A stretch of DNA of 34,095 nt from Deltaproteobacteria bacterium (GCA_024277485.1 JAJRVA010000262.1:1-34095), one strand, 5' to 3'; shown: positions 7,317-16,005, counted from the stretch's first letter. Notes: generated by a model not told the origin, from the letters alone. Translations and numbers: made by a program.

Positions 7317-7766
7317 ATGAAAGCTGTTGTTCAACGGGTCAGCCGCGCTGAAGTCAGGGTCAGGGCTAATCTTTCCGGAGAGATTAGCCACGGAACCTTG
7401 GTCCTTCTGGGGGTGCACCGTGAAGATACCCTGAAAGATGTTGCCTGGATGGCGCGGAAACTGGTGCACCTGCGGATCTTTGAGGATGATGCGGGACTGA
7501 TGAATCGCTCCCTGCTGGACACAGGCGGCGAGATGCTGATTGTTTCCCAGTTTACCCTGCTGGGAGACTGCCGCAGGGGAAGGAGACCTTCCTGGGCGGC
7601 AGCAGCGCCTCCCGAGCAGGCGCAAGCACTCTACTTTGCTCTGGTTGAGGCGGTCAACGATTATGGAATACGAACCGCCACTGGAGAGTTTCAGGCCATG
7701 ATGGAGGTCAGCCTGGTCAACAGCGGCCCGGTAACCCTCCTGCTTGATTCGCGCAAGGAAATATAA
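7317..7766 (+). CDS. dtd: D-aminoacyl-tRNA deacylase
   Basis: Dtd removes D-amino acids (and glycine) mischarged onto tRNA. The 149-residue product has the usual length, the conserved opening MKAVVQRVSRAEV, the catalytic-region motif IVSQFTLLGDCRRGRRPSW (family SQFTLYGDxxKGxRPSF), and the C-terminal Gly-Pro motif SGPVTLLLDS that gives chiral proofreading. The start has a GCAGGAGAGGG site. The M16C peptidase gene begins 23 bases after its stop, suggesting co-transcription. Confidence 0.95.
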   Translation: MKAVVQRVSRAEVRVRANLSGEISHGTLVLLGVHREDTLKDVAWMARKLVHLRIFEDDAGLMNRSLLDTGGEMLIVSQFTLLGDCRRGRRPSWAAAAPPEQAQALYFALVEAVNDYGIRTATGEFQAMMEVSLVNSGPVTLLLDSRKEI

Positions 7767-7789
7767 CCTCTGCCTCACGGAAAAAGACA

Positions 7790-10717
7790 ATGACAGAATT
7801 CACTCCTGGTTCAATATACAGCGGTTTTCTGCTGAACCGCATTGAAACCCTGCCGGAAATAGACTCCACGGTATTTCATTTCACCCACCAGGTTTTAGGC
7901 ACCCCGGCCTTTGCCATCAAGAACCGGGATCCCAACAAAACATTCTGTATTGCCTTTCAGACCCTGCCGGAAGACTCGACAGGAGTTGCCCATATTCTTG
8001 AGCATTCCGTCCTCATGGGCTCGAAAAAGTACCCGGTCAAGGATGTGTTCGGTGAAATCAACAAGGGAGGCCTGATGACCTTTCTCAACGCCATGACCGG
8101 TTCCGACACCACCTGGTATCCCTTTGCGACCCGCAACCTGGCGGAATACTTCAATATTATGGATGTCTACTGTGACGTGACCCTGAACCCGCTTCTCCTG
8201 GAGTCCACCTTTGAACAGGAGGGCTGGCATTATCACCTGGAGGCGCCTGATCAGCCTCTGCAGTACCAGGGTGTGGTCCTCAACGAAATGAAAGGCGCCT
8301 TTTCAGACCCTGTCCGTTCCCTGTTTCATCATGTCTTCAAGGGGCTGATGCCCGGTTCCACCTATGCGCACGAATCAGGGGGGGACCCGCAGCACATACC
8401 CGATCTCAGCTATGCGCAGTTTGTCAATTTTCACCGGCGATATTACCACCCCTCCAATGCCACCCTGTTCTTCTACGGGGATGCTGACCTTGGCCGGGAA
8501 CTGGCCTTTGTCCAGGATCATTTTCTGGCCGCCTTCCCGGCGCCTGACAGCAAGGCCGCAATACAGCAGGGACAGGGTATCAGCGAGCCCCTTTTTGTTG
8601 AAGACTGTTACGGGGTACAGCCCGGCAGTGATCTTGCCGGAAAAACCTTTCTCGGGGTCGGCTCTGCCGTGGGCACGGTTGTTGACCGGCAGCGCAACAC
8701 CGCCTTCCAGGTCATTGCCCAGATCCTGTACAACTCTGATGCCTCTCCCCTGAAAAAAGCGGTTATCGAGGCCGGGATCTGCCGTGATTTCGGTGGTCTC
8801 TTTCTGCCCAACTCCTGTTTTACCACCATCATGATGACATACCTGATCGGCAGTGAACCTGAACATTGCGACAGGTTTCGCGAGGTCTATACCACAACGC
8901 TCCGGGAAATGGCCACCTCCGGCCTTGACCCGGACCTGGTTCTCTCTGAACTCAACAAGTATGAGTTTTCCGTTCGGGAGGAAATGACCAAGGCACAGCG
9001 GGGACTTGACCTGATCGGCAAGGCCCTGCCTGCCCTTAAGCACGGCATGGATCCATTCGACGCCCTGTGTATTGACCGGCTGTTCAGGGACATCAGGAAA
9101 GCAGCTCTTGAACAGGGATATTTTGAGCAGCTTATCAATGCGTACCTCCTGGACAACCCGGCCACGGTGGAAATCATCCTGAAGCCGGATCCCGATAAAA
9201 TCATCCGCACCCACCAGAGAGAAAAACAGCGCCTTGACGAACATGCCGCCGGTTTGGACAAAGATGGAATAAACAGGATCATCCACCGCACCAGGGAGCT
9301 GATGGACCTGCAGCACCAGCCCAACAGCGAGGAAACCCTTGCTCTCCTGCCCAAGCTCAGCACCAGGGACCTGGAACCTGTTCTTGATTTCCACGAGGTT
9401 GATGCCGGGCACCTTCTCGGCAGACCATTTCTGGTCAACATGCTGCCGACCAACTCCATCGCCTACCTTGATTTCGGCTTTGATTGTTCAGGAATGCCTG
9501 CGGACCTCCTGCCCTGGCTCAACCTCTTCGGCACCATTATTACCGAAATCGGTACTGCATCCAGGGATTACATGCAGTTTGCCACCGACCTGGGCATATA
9601 TACCGGTGGATTGACGCACTCATTCAGTACCTACAGGCGCATCGATGACCTCCAGGACCGGACGCAGCCCGTTCTCTGGCTGCACCTCAAGGCGCTCAGC
9701 TCCTCCCTTTCACCGGCCCTTGACCTGGTCCGTGATGTCTTTGACAGTGTCTCCTTTGCCGACCGGAAGAGGATTCGCGAAATCGTCCTGCGTGAATTTG
9801 CCTGGACCGAACATTCCATCCAGAGTGAAGGATACAGCCTGGCTGCTTCCCGCGTGTTTTCGCACCTGAGCAATTCCGGCAGATACAATGAGTATGTCAA
9901 TGGTACGACCGCCTATCTCAAGCTGAAAAATCTTGCCGCCAATTACGACCAGCTGGAAGAGCAGCTTCTTCGCAACCTTGCCGAGATCCAGAGAATTCTC
10001 TTTCGTAGACCCGCCCTTCTCTTCAGCCTGACCGGCTCAGAGACTGATATCAACACCTTTCAGGAAGCCTGCGCCGACATTGTTGCCCCGTTTCCCGAAA
10101 CCCCGCTCGACCCGGTCAGCCCCGATTTCCAGGAATTCCGTCGCAGCGAGGCGCTGTGCACTTCTGCCGAGGTCGTCTACAATGTCCAGGGGTGCTCCCT
10201 GTTCAGCAACAGCCAGGAGTACAACGGTCACTTTGAGGTGCTCAAGACATGGATGTCCAGGGATTATCTGTGGAATACAGTGCGCCAGATGGGCGGCGCC
10301 TATGGCTGCTTTGTCCAGTTCAACCACATAACCGGTAATTTCGGCCTGGTAAGTTACCGAGACCCACAGATCAGCAAAACCTTTGATGCCTACGGCCGGT
10401 TGCGCGACCATATCAGCAACCTGGATCTCTCACCGCAGGTCATGCAGCAGCTCATTATCGGCACCTATGGCAACCTTGATCCGCACCAGTCGCCATTTGC
10501 GGCAGGAGTAACGGCGGTAAACGAATATCTAACCGGAATTACAAAGGAATTTAAGCAAAAGCGCATCGACGACGTTCTGGCGACCACCCTCAAGGAATTA
10601 CAACGCTTTGCGCCGCTGTTCGACAGCCTGACAGACAACTGCTACCGCACAACCATCGGCAGTTGTGACAAGATCAGGGCCCATGCTGAGCTTTACGATG
10701 AAATCATAGAGCTTTGA
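7790..10717 (+). CDS. M16C zinc metallopeptidase (PreP/presequence protease-like)
   Basis: This 975-residue protein belongs to the insulinase/PreP family M16C, which clamps and degrades short unfolded peptides inside a closed chamber. The inverted zinc motif is HILEH (His68, Glu71, His72), and the downstream third ligand is in LNEMKGAFSDP (Glu166). Four pseudo-symmetric domains are expected and the length matches full PreP. The C-terminal half has RQMGGAYGCFVQFN, which resembles the conserved substrate-side motif RxxGGAYG. No signal peptide is visible, so it should be cytoplasmic. It converges on nadB with only 50 bases between them. Confidence 0.93.
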   Translation: MTEFTPGSIYSGFLLNRIETLPEIDSTVFHFTHQVLGTPAFAIKNRDPNKTFCIAFQTLPEDSTGVAHILEHSVLMGSKKYPVKDVFGEINKGGLMTFLNAMTGSDTTWYPFATRNLAEYFNIMDVYCDVTLNPLLLESTFEQEGWHYHLEAPDQPLQYQGVVLNEMKGAFSDPVRSLFHHVFKGLMPGSTYAHESGGDPQHIPDLSYAQFVNFHRRYYHPSNATLFFYGDADLGRELAFVQDHFLAAFPAPDSKAAIQQGQGISEPLFVEDCYGVQPGSDLAGKTFLGVGSAVGTVVDRQRNTAFQVIAQILYNSDASPLKKAVIEAGICRDFGGLFLPNSCFTTIMMTYLIGSEPEHCDRFREVYTTTLREMATSGLDPDLVLSELNKYEFSVREEMTKAQRGLDLIGKALPALKHGMDPFDALCIDRLFRDIRKAALEQGYFEQLINAYLLDNPATVEIILKPDPDKIIRTHQREKQRLDEHAAGLDKDGINRIIHRTRELMDLQHQPNSEETLALLPKLSTRDLEPVLDFHEVDAGHLLGRPFLVNMLPTNSIAYLDFGFDCSGMPADLLPWLNLFGTIITEIGTASRDYMQFATDLGIYTGGLTHSFSTYRRIDDLQDRTQPVLWLHLKALSSSLSPALDLVRDVFDSVSFADRKRIREIVLREFAWTEHSIQSEGYSLAASRVFSHLSNSGRYNEYVNGTTAYLKLKNLAANYDQLEEQLLRNLAEIQRILFRRPALLFSLTGSETDINTFQEACADIVAPFPETPLDPVSPDFQEFRRSEALCTSAEVVYNVQGCSLFSNSQEYNGHFEVLKTWMSRDYLWNTVRQMGGAYGCFVQFNHITGNFGLVSYRDPQISKTFDAYGRLRDHISNLDLSPQVMQQLIIGTYGNLDPHQSPFAAGVTAVNEYLTGITKEFKQKRIDDVLATTLKELQRFAPLFDSLTDNCYRTTIGSCDKIRAHAELYDEIIEL

Positions 10718-10767
10718 AAACCGGCCTTACGGGTGCCTTGAAACATTACTCCGTGCAGTGCGCTTTG

Positions 10768-12384
10768 TCAGCTTTGTGACCTTTCCAGTACGGTATCATG
10801 TTGAAACCTGCGGTCATCATGGTGAGGGTAATCAACCATGTAATGTAATCCCCGGGACTCCTTCCTCATGCCGGCACTCTGAATAATCAGCTCTGACACA
10901 AGGGCAATGTTTCTCAACTCGACCAGATCAGGTGTCAGGAGAAAATCATAAAAATGCTCCCGGATTTCCTCCAGGACAGGCGCGATTCTCCTGCGGACCA
11001 GTTGCAGTCTTTTTTCCCTGCGCACAATGCCGACATAGTTCCACATCAGTCTCCTGATCTGGTCCCAGTTATGGCTTATCAGAACATTTTCCTCAATGGA
11101 GCGCGCCTTCCCGGCCCTCCAGTCCTCAATCGCCCTGCCCGGTAATCGTGCCAGGATTTCCCAGTTGTCCCGGACCCGGATTGCACCCCGGTGTGCGAAC
11201 ACCACCGCCTCAAGCAGAGAGTTGCTGGCCAGCCGGTTGGCACCATGCAGTCCCGTACATGCGGTTTCGCCCAGGGCCATGAGCCCGTTCAGGGAGGTCT
11301 CTCCCCACCTGTTGACCTGCACGCCGCCGCACATGTAGTGCGCGGCAGGGACAACCGGAATGGGCTCTTTTGTCATATCCACACCATACCGTTTACAGGT
11401 GGAATAAATTGTTGGAAAGCGGGTTTTGATAAACTGGGCCGGCCGGTGCGTGATGTCAAGAAAAACGCAATCGTCGCCGCTCTCTTTCATTTCCGCGTCA
11501 ATACTACGGGCCACAGTATCACGCGTTGCCAGGTCACCGCGCTGGTCGTACTGCTCCATGAAAGGAACGCCCGCGTTGTTGACCAGGATTCCCCCCTCCC
11601 CCCGAACAGCCTCTGAAATGAGGAAATTTTTTGCCAGGGGGTTGAAAAAGCAGGTGGGATGAAACTGGATAAACTCCAGGTTGGCAACCCGGGCCCCGGC
11701 ACGGTACGCCATGGCCACTCCATCTCCGGTTGCAATATCCGGGTTGGTTGTATACAGGTACACCTTGCCGCACCCGCCTGTACACAGGACGGTCACCTTT
11801 GCCTGGCGGACTTCAACATCGCCTGAAATCCGGTTCAGGACATACGCGCCCAGGCAGCGCTCCCCTTGCCTGCTTTGCACACCCGTAACCCTGGACTCGA
11901 CCAGGAGATCAATGGCAAGGTGATTTTCCAGCACCTCGATGGAATCGTGCGCTTCCACCTGGGCCAGCAGGGCCCGTTCAATCTCCCGGCCAGTCAGGTC
12001 AAATGAATGGGCAACCCGCCGGTGGGAATGCCCCCCTTCCATGCCAAGATCAAGCCCGCCACCATCCGCGCTTTCCTGAAAATGCACCCCCAGTTCGATT
12101 AATTCACGTACCCGATCCGGACCCTCCTCGACAACAAACCGCACAACCTCCTCGTCACAGAGTCCGTCCCCCGAGGCCAGTGTATCCCGCACGTGGTACT
12201 CCAGGGAATCTTCCTCGGAAAGGACCGCGGCCACCCCGCCCTGTGCCAGGTTCGTCGCCGTGTCCACACTCGCCTTTTTCGTTACCAGTGTTACCGTTGC
12301 AAAAGAGGCGACCTTCAGCGCAAACGACAGACCTGCAATCCCGCTCCCGATAACCAGAACATCAGATGTATAACGCATTGTCAT
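10768..12384 (-). CDS. nadB: L-aspartate oxidase NadB
   Basis: NadB oxidises aspartate to iminoaspartate, the first step of de novo NAD synthesis, using FAD and, in anaerobes, fumarate as acceptor. The 538-residue protein has the N-terminal dinucleotide fold VIGSGIAGLSFALKVA, the substrate-region LDITHRPAQFIKTRFPTIY, the catalytic PAAHYMCGGVQVN, and the second FAD segment GLHGANRLASNSLLEAVVF. Absence of a membrane-complex partner supports NadB over succinate dehydrogenase or fumarate reductase flavoproteins. A second in-frame Met lies two codons inside; GAGGG precedes both. nadA and nadC are not in the window. It runs opposite to parA, with the parS site between them. Confidence 0.95.
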   Translation of the reverse strand: MTMRYTSDVLVIGSGIAGLSFALKVASFATVTLVTKKASVDTATNLAQGGVAAVLSEEDSLEYHVRDTLASGDGLCDEEVVRFVVEEGPDRVRELIELGVHFQESADGGGLDLGMEGGHSHRRVAHSFDLTGREIERALLAQVEAHDSIEVLENHLAIDLLVESRVTGVQSRQGERCLGAYVLNRISGDVEVRQAKVTVLCTGGCGKVYLYTTNPDIATGDGVAMAYRAGARVANLEFIQFHPTCFFNPLAKNFLISEAVRGEGGILVNNAGVPFMEQYDQRGDLATRDTVARSIDAEMKESGDDCVFLDITHRPAQFIKTRFPTIYSTCKRYGVDMTKEPIPVVPAAHYMCGGVQVNRWGETSLNGLMALGETACTGLHGANRLASNSLLEAVVFAHRGAIRVRDNWEILARLPGRAIEDWRAGKARSIEENVLISHNWDQIRRLMWNYVGIVRREKRLQLVRRRIAPVLEEIREHFYDFLLTPDLVELRNIALVSELIIQSAGMRKESRGLHYMVDYPHHDDRRFQHDTVLERSQS

Positions 12385-12404
12385 TTTCCCTCACCAAGTA
12401 CAGA

Positions 12405-12420
12405 TGTTTCACGTGAAACA
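12405..12420. other. parS centromere site
   Basis: TGTTTCACGTGAAACA is a perfect 16-base palindrome identical to the consensus chromosomal parS sequence. It lies between the nadB start and parA, exactly where the ParB product of the adjacent operon would load. It marks this region as near the replication origin. It is the only perfect copy I found in the window. Confidence 0.96.
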
Positions 12421-12514
12421 TTCCAGGAACTTCACCCAAGGGTAAAGAGTGGTGTGGTGCAACTGCAGCCAGGAAATTTTTTTCACCGCAGGGCGATCAC
12501 ATGTCGAAAAAAGG

Positions 12515-12543
12515 TTCACCACTGGAGCAGAGTATAGTATACT
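12515..12543 (+). promoter_or_regulatory. Probable promoter of parA-parB
   Basis: TTCACC (12515-12520) and TATACT (12538-12543) are spaced by 17 bases, just upstream of parA. The -10 overlaps a near-palindrome AGTATAGTATACT, which could be an autoregulatory site for ParA; that role is inference. Confidence 0.45.
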
Positions 12544-12576
12544 TTGACAAAATCAAGCAACAAGAGAAGGAACGCC

Positions 12577-13362
12577 ATGGCCAGAAATCTCAAGGCAAAA
12601 ATCGTTGTGCTGGCAAACCAGAAGGGTGGGGTCGGCAAAACGACGACATCGCTCAACCTGGCCTCCGCACTTGCGGTGAAGGGGAAAAAGGTTCTGCTGG
12701 TTGATTCGGATCCACAGGGAAACGCCTCCAGCGGGGTCGGCGTTTTCAAAACTGACAACGGGGCCCAGCTGTACAACTGCTTCATGGGGAACCAGACAGC
12801 GGAAAACTGTCTTCGCGATACAGGGCTCAGCAACCTCAAGGTCCTGCCCTCATCCATCGACCTTGTCGGGGCTGAAATCGAGCTTATCTCCTTGAAAAAT
12901 CGTGAAAAAAAGCTAAGGAACATCCTTCGGCCTGTGCGCAGCAGGTTTCACTACATTATCATTGACTGCCCCCCCTCCCTTGGCCTGCTGACGATCAACG
13001 GGTTGACAGCGGCTGACTCTGTTCTGATCCCCATGCAGTGCGAGTATTTTGCCCTGGAAGGCCTTGCTCAACTTATTGAAACGATTAGACAAGTTAAGAA
13101 AAACATGAATCCCGGCCTGTATATAGAAGGGTTGCTGCTTACCATGTTTGACCGCCGCAACAGGTTGACGCATCAGGTGGCGGCTGAAATCAAAACCCAT
13201 TTCGGCAAACAGGTTTTCAAGACGGTCATTCCACGGAACGTCAGGCTGAGTGAAAGCCCCAGCCACGGGAAAACGATCCTTGAGTATGATCGTAACTGTA
13301 CAGGGGCACGGGCATACATCAAGCTTGGCAATGAATTTTTGCGACGGAGCAGGGTATCATGA
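12577..13362 (+). CDS. parA: Chromosome-partitioning ATPase ParA (Soj)
   Basis: ParA binds DNA as an ATP dimer and, with ParB-parS, segregates origins. The deviant Walker A motif NQKGGVGKTT has the signature Lys16 and Lys21, followed by LVDSDPQGNASSGVG and IIDCPPSLGLLT. With ATG 12577 (site AGAAGGAA upstream) it has 261 residues, like chromosomal Soj. An in-frame TTG at 12544 would add 11 residues but has no ribosome site. Its stop overlaps the parB start (ATGA), indicating translational coupling. Confidence 0.96.
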   Translation: MARNLKAKIVVLANQKGGVGKTTTSLNLASALAVKGKKVLLVDSDPQGNASSGVGVFKTDNGAQLYNCFMGNQTAENCLRDTGLSNLKVLPSSIDLVGAEIELISLKNREKKLRNILRPVRSRFHYIIIDCPPSLGLLTINGLTAADSVLIPMQCEYFALEGLAQLIETIRQVKKNMNPGLYIEGLLLTMFDRRNRLTHQVAAEIKTHFGKQVFKTVIPRNVRLSESPSHGKTILEYDRNCTGARAYIKLGNEFLRRSRVS

Positions 13363-14234
13363 ATACAAAAAGTGTCCTTGGCAGGGGGGTTGAGGCCCTC
13401 CTGCAGCACGATCTTGACAGCGGTGAAGGGGAAAAGTTTTTTTTCTGCGATATTGACAAAATCGAGCCCAATCCCCACCAGCCGAGAAAACATTTTGACG
13501 AGGTAAAGCTGCAGGACCTTGCCGATTCGATCGCGGAAAGGGGAGTGATTCAGCCCCTGCTCGTTGCACGGGTAAAGGGAAACAGGTATAACCTGATTGC
13601 CGGTGAAAGAAGGCTGCGGGCCGCTAAAATAGCCGGACAGGACGAGGTGCCGGTCGTTGTGATGGAGGCAGGCTCAGAGAGCAGCAACCTGGAGCTGGCT
13701 CTTATTGAAAATATCCAGCGCCATGATCTCAACCCCATCGAAGAGGCGATTGCCTACTCCAGGCTGATCGAGGAATTCAACCTCACCCAGGAAAAGGTTG
13801 CTAAAAAGGTCGGCCGCAAGCGGTCCACAGTGACCAACACCCTGCGCCTCCTCAACCTTCCCGACTACCTTCAGGATGACGTGGCCAGCGGTATCATCAG
13901 CGAGGGCCATGCCCGGGTCCTGCTCAGGCTCAAGGACGATGAGCAACTGATCCAGGAGATACGGGGACGGATCATCAGGGAGGAACTCTCTGTCCGGGAA
14001 ACCGAGCGTCTTTGCCGGCAGGCCAAGTCCGTTGCCGCCAGCAGCAGGAAAAAAACCGTCAAAAAAGGTGCGGACGGGCTGCCTGCATCATATTGCCGGG
14101 CCCTGACCACCCAGTTGGTGAACCACCTGAACACCAAGGTCCGCATAGTCCAGAACGGAGAGCGGGGCAAACTGGAACTGGAATACTATTCAACCGATGA
14201 TCTCGACCGGCTCGTCTCCCTGTTGACCGGGTAG
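13359..14234 (+). CDS. parB: Chromosome-partitioning protein ParB (Spo0J)
   Basis: ParB is a CTP-dependent clamp that loads at parS and spreads. The 291-residue product shows the CTP-binding N-terminal domain with GERRLRAAKIAG and ENIQRHDLNPIEEA, a central helix-turn-helix around LTQEKVAKKVGRKRSTVTN, and a C-terminal dimerisation domain. N-terminal LGRGVEALL is the expected ParA-contacting segment. It ends with TAG, showing that TAG acts as an ordinary stop in this genome. The cognate parS is at 12405-12420. Confidence 0.96.
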   Translation: MNTKSVLGRGVEALLQHDLDSGEGEKFFFCDIDKIEPNPHQPRKHFDEVKLQDLADSIAERGVIQPLLVARVKGNRYNLIAGERRLRAAKIAGQDEVPVVVMEAGSESSNLELALIENIQRHDLNPIEEAIAYSRLIEEFNLTQEKVAKKVGRKRSTVTNTLRLLNLPDYLQDDVASGIISEGHARVLLRLKDDEQLIQEIRGRIIREELSVRETERLCRQAKSVAASSRKKTVKKGADGLPASYCRALTTQLVNHLNTKVRIVQNGERGKLELEYYSTDDLDRLVSLLTG

Positions 14235-14261
14235 CGTCGATGTGTCCCCGAAACCCACCAG

Positions 14262-14303
14262 CCTGCACTGCATCGCAAACATACTTTGCTGATGCAGTGC
14301 AGG
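14262..14303 (+). terminator. Long hairpin after parB
   Basis: CCTGCACTGCATC pairs perfectly with GATGCAGTGCAGG; adding GCAAA/TTTGC beyond a one-base bulge gives an 18-bp stem with a 5-base loop CATAC. No T-run follows, so this is not a classical intrinsic terminator. It may stabilise the parAB message end or mark a factor-dependent stop before the CXXC microprotein. Confidence 0.5.
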
Positions 14304-14349
14304 TCCCGGAAAAAGCAGCGCTGCAAAAAAGTTTCATCAGAGAAAAAAA

Positions 14350-14499
14350 ATGAAAAGAAAATTCAAGCCTAAAAAAACGCCCTTTATCCTTCTCGCCCTC
14401 TTTCTCCTGCTCCTGCTTATAGGTCTGGCGGCAGGCGAACCGACACGAGTGCTTGAGCAGGCCAAGGCCGTCTGCCTCTCCTGCATCGGCATAGGTTGA
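14350..14499 (+). CDS. CD1871A-type CXXC microprotein
   Basis: A 49-residue gene that is easy to miss. The product is a basic N-terminus (MKRKFKPKK), one hydrophobic helix (about residues 11-27), then GEPTRVLEQAKAVCLSCIGIG with CLSC near the C-terminus. The ending KAxxxCxxCIGIG is what I recall as the 'CD1871A family CXXC motif-containing' proteins, found in anaerobes next to membrane 4Fe-4S proteins. It ends five bases before the 4Fe-4S gene, so the pair is almost certainly co-translated. The helix would anchor the CXXC motif at the membrane, perhaps for thiol-disulfide exchange or metal delivery; the role is inference. Confidence 0.8.
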   Translation: MKRKFKPKKTPFILLALFLLLLLIGLAAGEPTRVLEQAKAVCLSCIGIG

Positions 14500-14503
14500 C
14501 GTC

Positions 14504-15397
14504 ATGGAGATGGTCCGGAAATGGGTCCAGGTTGTATGGATCTTTATTGTGAACGGATACTGGGGTTTCCCGGTCTCTAAAAACATCTACCAGGGACCGC
14601 TCAAGGTCATCTGTTCGCCGGGGCTCAACTGCTACTCCTGCCCGGCGTCCACCACCTACTGCCCCCTGGGTAGCCTGCAGCAGCTTTTGCTGGGTATCCG
14701 GTTTTCCCTGGAAACCGGCAGTTTTTACATTGGAACCTTTGTTGTCGGCACCATGGGGGTCCTGGGAGCCACGTTCGGCCGCTTTATCTGCGGCTGGGCC
14801 TGTCCCTTCGGTCTGTTCCAGGAACTGCTCCACAAGATACCTTCCCGCAAGTATCCTGTTCCCAAAAAGCTCAACTGGTGCAAGTATGCTTTTTTTGCCC
14901 TTTTCGTTGTCATTCTGCCGCTCTTTGTGGTCGATGAATTCGGGCTGGGCGCGCCGTGGTTCTGCAAATACATCTGCCCGGCCGGGACACTGGAGGCAGG
15001 TCTGCCCATGCCGATCCTGCAACCGGACTTAAGAAGCACCCTGGGCTGGCTCTACGTGAACAAAATTGCTATAATGATCGCGTTTATCGGCTGGAGTGTC
15101 GTTGCATCACGGCCGTTCTGCCGGACAACCTGTCCATTGGGGGCATTTTACTCCCTGTTTAACAAGTACCGCCTGATAAAGTTGAAATTAAATGAAGACA
15201 ACTGTACAAAGTGTGGTGCCTGTCATGCGGTGTGTCCCATGGAGATCAACTTTAATGAAACACCGGACAGCGGTGAGTGTATCAGCTGCCTGAAATGTAT
15301 GACAGAGGCATGCACTTACGGGGCAATATCCGTTGAGGTGGCTGGATTTTCCCTCCTTGACGATGTAGTGCCAAAGAGAAAAAACAAAACAGCGTAA
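14504..15397 (+). CDS. Membrane 4Fe-4S protein, NapH/CcoG-like
   Basis: This 297-residue membrane protein has about five hydrophobic helices, several Cys-Pro motifs between them (CYSCP at 43-47, then CGWACPFG, CKYICPAG and CRTTCPLG) and a C-terminal 2x[4Fe-4S] ferredoxin domain (CTKCGACHAVCP and CISCLKCMTEAC). This is the NapH/NosR-C-terminal/CcoG fold, which usually passes electrons from quinol or other donors across the membrane. No nap, nos or cco genes are nearby, so the partner is unknown. It lies between the CXXC microprotein and an SH3b protein; the three look like one operon. The start ATG 14504 has little ribosome site and probably relies on coupling; Met at 14510 is an alternative. 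Confidence 0.85.
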   Translation: MEMVRKWVQVVWIFIVNGYWGFPVSKNIYQGPLKVICSPGLNCYSCPASTTYCPLGSLQQLLLGIRFSLETGSFYIGTFVVGTMGVLGATFGRFICGWACPFGLFQELLHKIPSRKYPVPKKLNWCKYAFFALFVVILPLFVVDEFGLGAPWFCKYICPAGTLEAGLPMPILQPDLRSTLGWLYVNKIAIMIAFIGWSVVASRPFCRTTCPLGAFYSLFNKYRLIKLKLNEDNCTKCGACHAVCPMEINFNETPDSGECISCLKCMTEACTYGAISVEVAGFSLLDDVVPKRKNKTA

Positions 15398-15403
15398 ACA
15401 GAT

Positions 15404-15874
15404 ATGATGCGGAACTGGAAACGACTGACGTATATCCTGGGATTTCTTGTCCTGCTGCTGGCAACTGCACCTGCCGTGCAAGCGAAAATGGTGAGTATTG
15501 CCGGCAACGATGTCAACATGCGCTCGGGCCCCGGCACAAAGTATAAAGTCATGTGGGAGCTTGGCAACGGCTTTCCTCTCGTGGTGCTGAAGCGCTCCGG
15601 TCAGTGGTACAGGGTGCGTGATTTTGAAGGGACAATCGGCTGGGTGCACCGGGATGTCGTCAACAGGAGCCCGCACATGATTATCAAGGTCCACAAAAAA
15701 TCCCGGAAGAGGATCAACGTGCGCAGCGGGCCGGGGACGAAATACAGGATAGTGGCAAAGGCCTACTACGGTGTTGTCTTCAAGACACTCAAGTAGCAGA
15801 ACGGCTGGGTGAAGGTGCAGCACGAGAAGGGGGTAACCGGCTGGATAAAACGAAGCCTGCTGTGGGGGTGGTAA
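15404..15874 (+). CDS. Exported tandem SH3b protein with in-frame amber codon
   Basis: The protein begins with a signal peptide (MMRNWKRLTYILGFLVLLLA, cleavage near VQA-K) and has two bacterial SH3 domains. Domain 1 runs from KMVSIAGNDVNMRSGPG to GWVHRDVV. Domain 2 runs from INVRSGPGTKY onward. TAG at 15794-15796 falls inside domain 2, after FKTLK. The same frame then continues 25 codons, QNGWVKVQHEKGVTGWIKRS then LLWGW, to TAA 15872-15874, exactly completing the SH3 fold by alignment with domain 1. The terminator begins six bases later. The gene is therefore either truncated by a single AAG/CAG/GAG-to-TAG change, a sequencing error, or read through. SH3b proteins often bind cell-wall or periplasmic partners. 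It starts seven bases after the 4Fe-4S gene. Confidence 0.75.
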
Positions 15875-15879
15875 AAAAC

Positions 15880-15911
15880 AAGCCCGTCTCGCGTGGAAAC
15901 GGGCTTTTTTT
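15880..15911 (+). terminator. Rho-independent terminator after the SH3b gene
   Basis: AAGCCCGT (15880-15887) pairs with ACGGGCTT (15899-15906), followed by a T-run to 15911. It immediately precedes the 3' end of the oppositely oriented tRNA-Ser. Confidence 0.88.
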
Positions 15912-15912
15912 G

Positions 15913-16005
15913 TGGCGGAGAGAGAGGGATTCGAACCCTCGGTGGAGTATTATCCCCACACTCGCTTAGCAGGCGAGCACCATCGGCCAACTCGGTCATC
16001 TCTCC
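15913..16005 (-). tRNA. tRNA-Ser (GCT anticodon)
   Basis: On the reverse strand, acceptor GGAGAGA pairs with TCTCTCC and the 3' CCA is encoded. The anticodon stem CTCGC/GCGAG holds loop CTGCTAA, with anticodon GCT reading AGC and AGU. The T-loop is TTCGAATCC, and a long variable arm is present as expected for serine (93 bases). Confidence 0.95.

Noticed and set aside
15404..15796. SH3b gene simply ending at TAG
   Set aside because: The following 25 codons complete the domain in frame and stop just before the terminator, so the short version is not the original gene.
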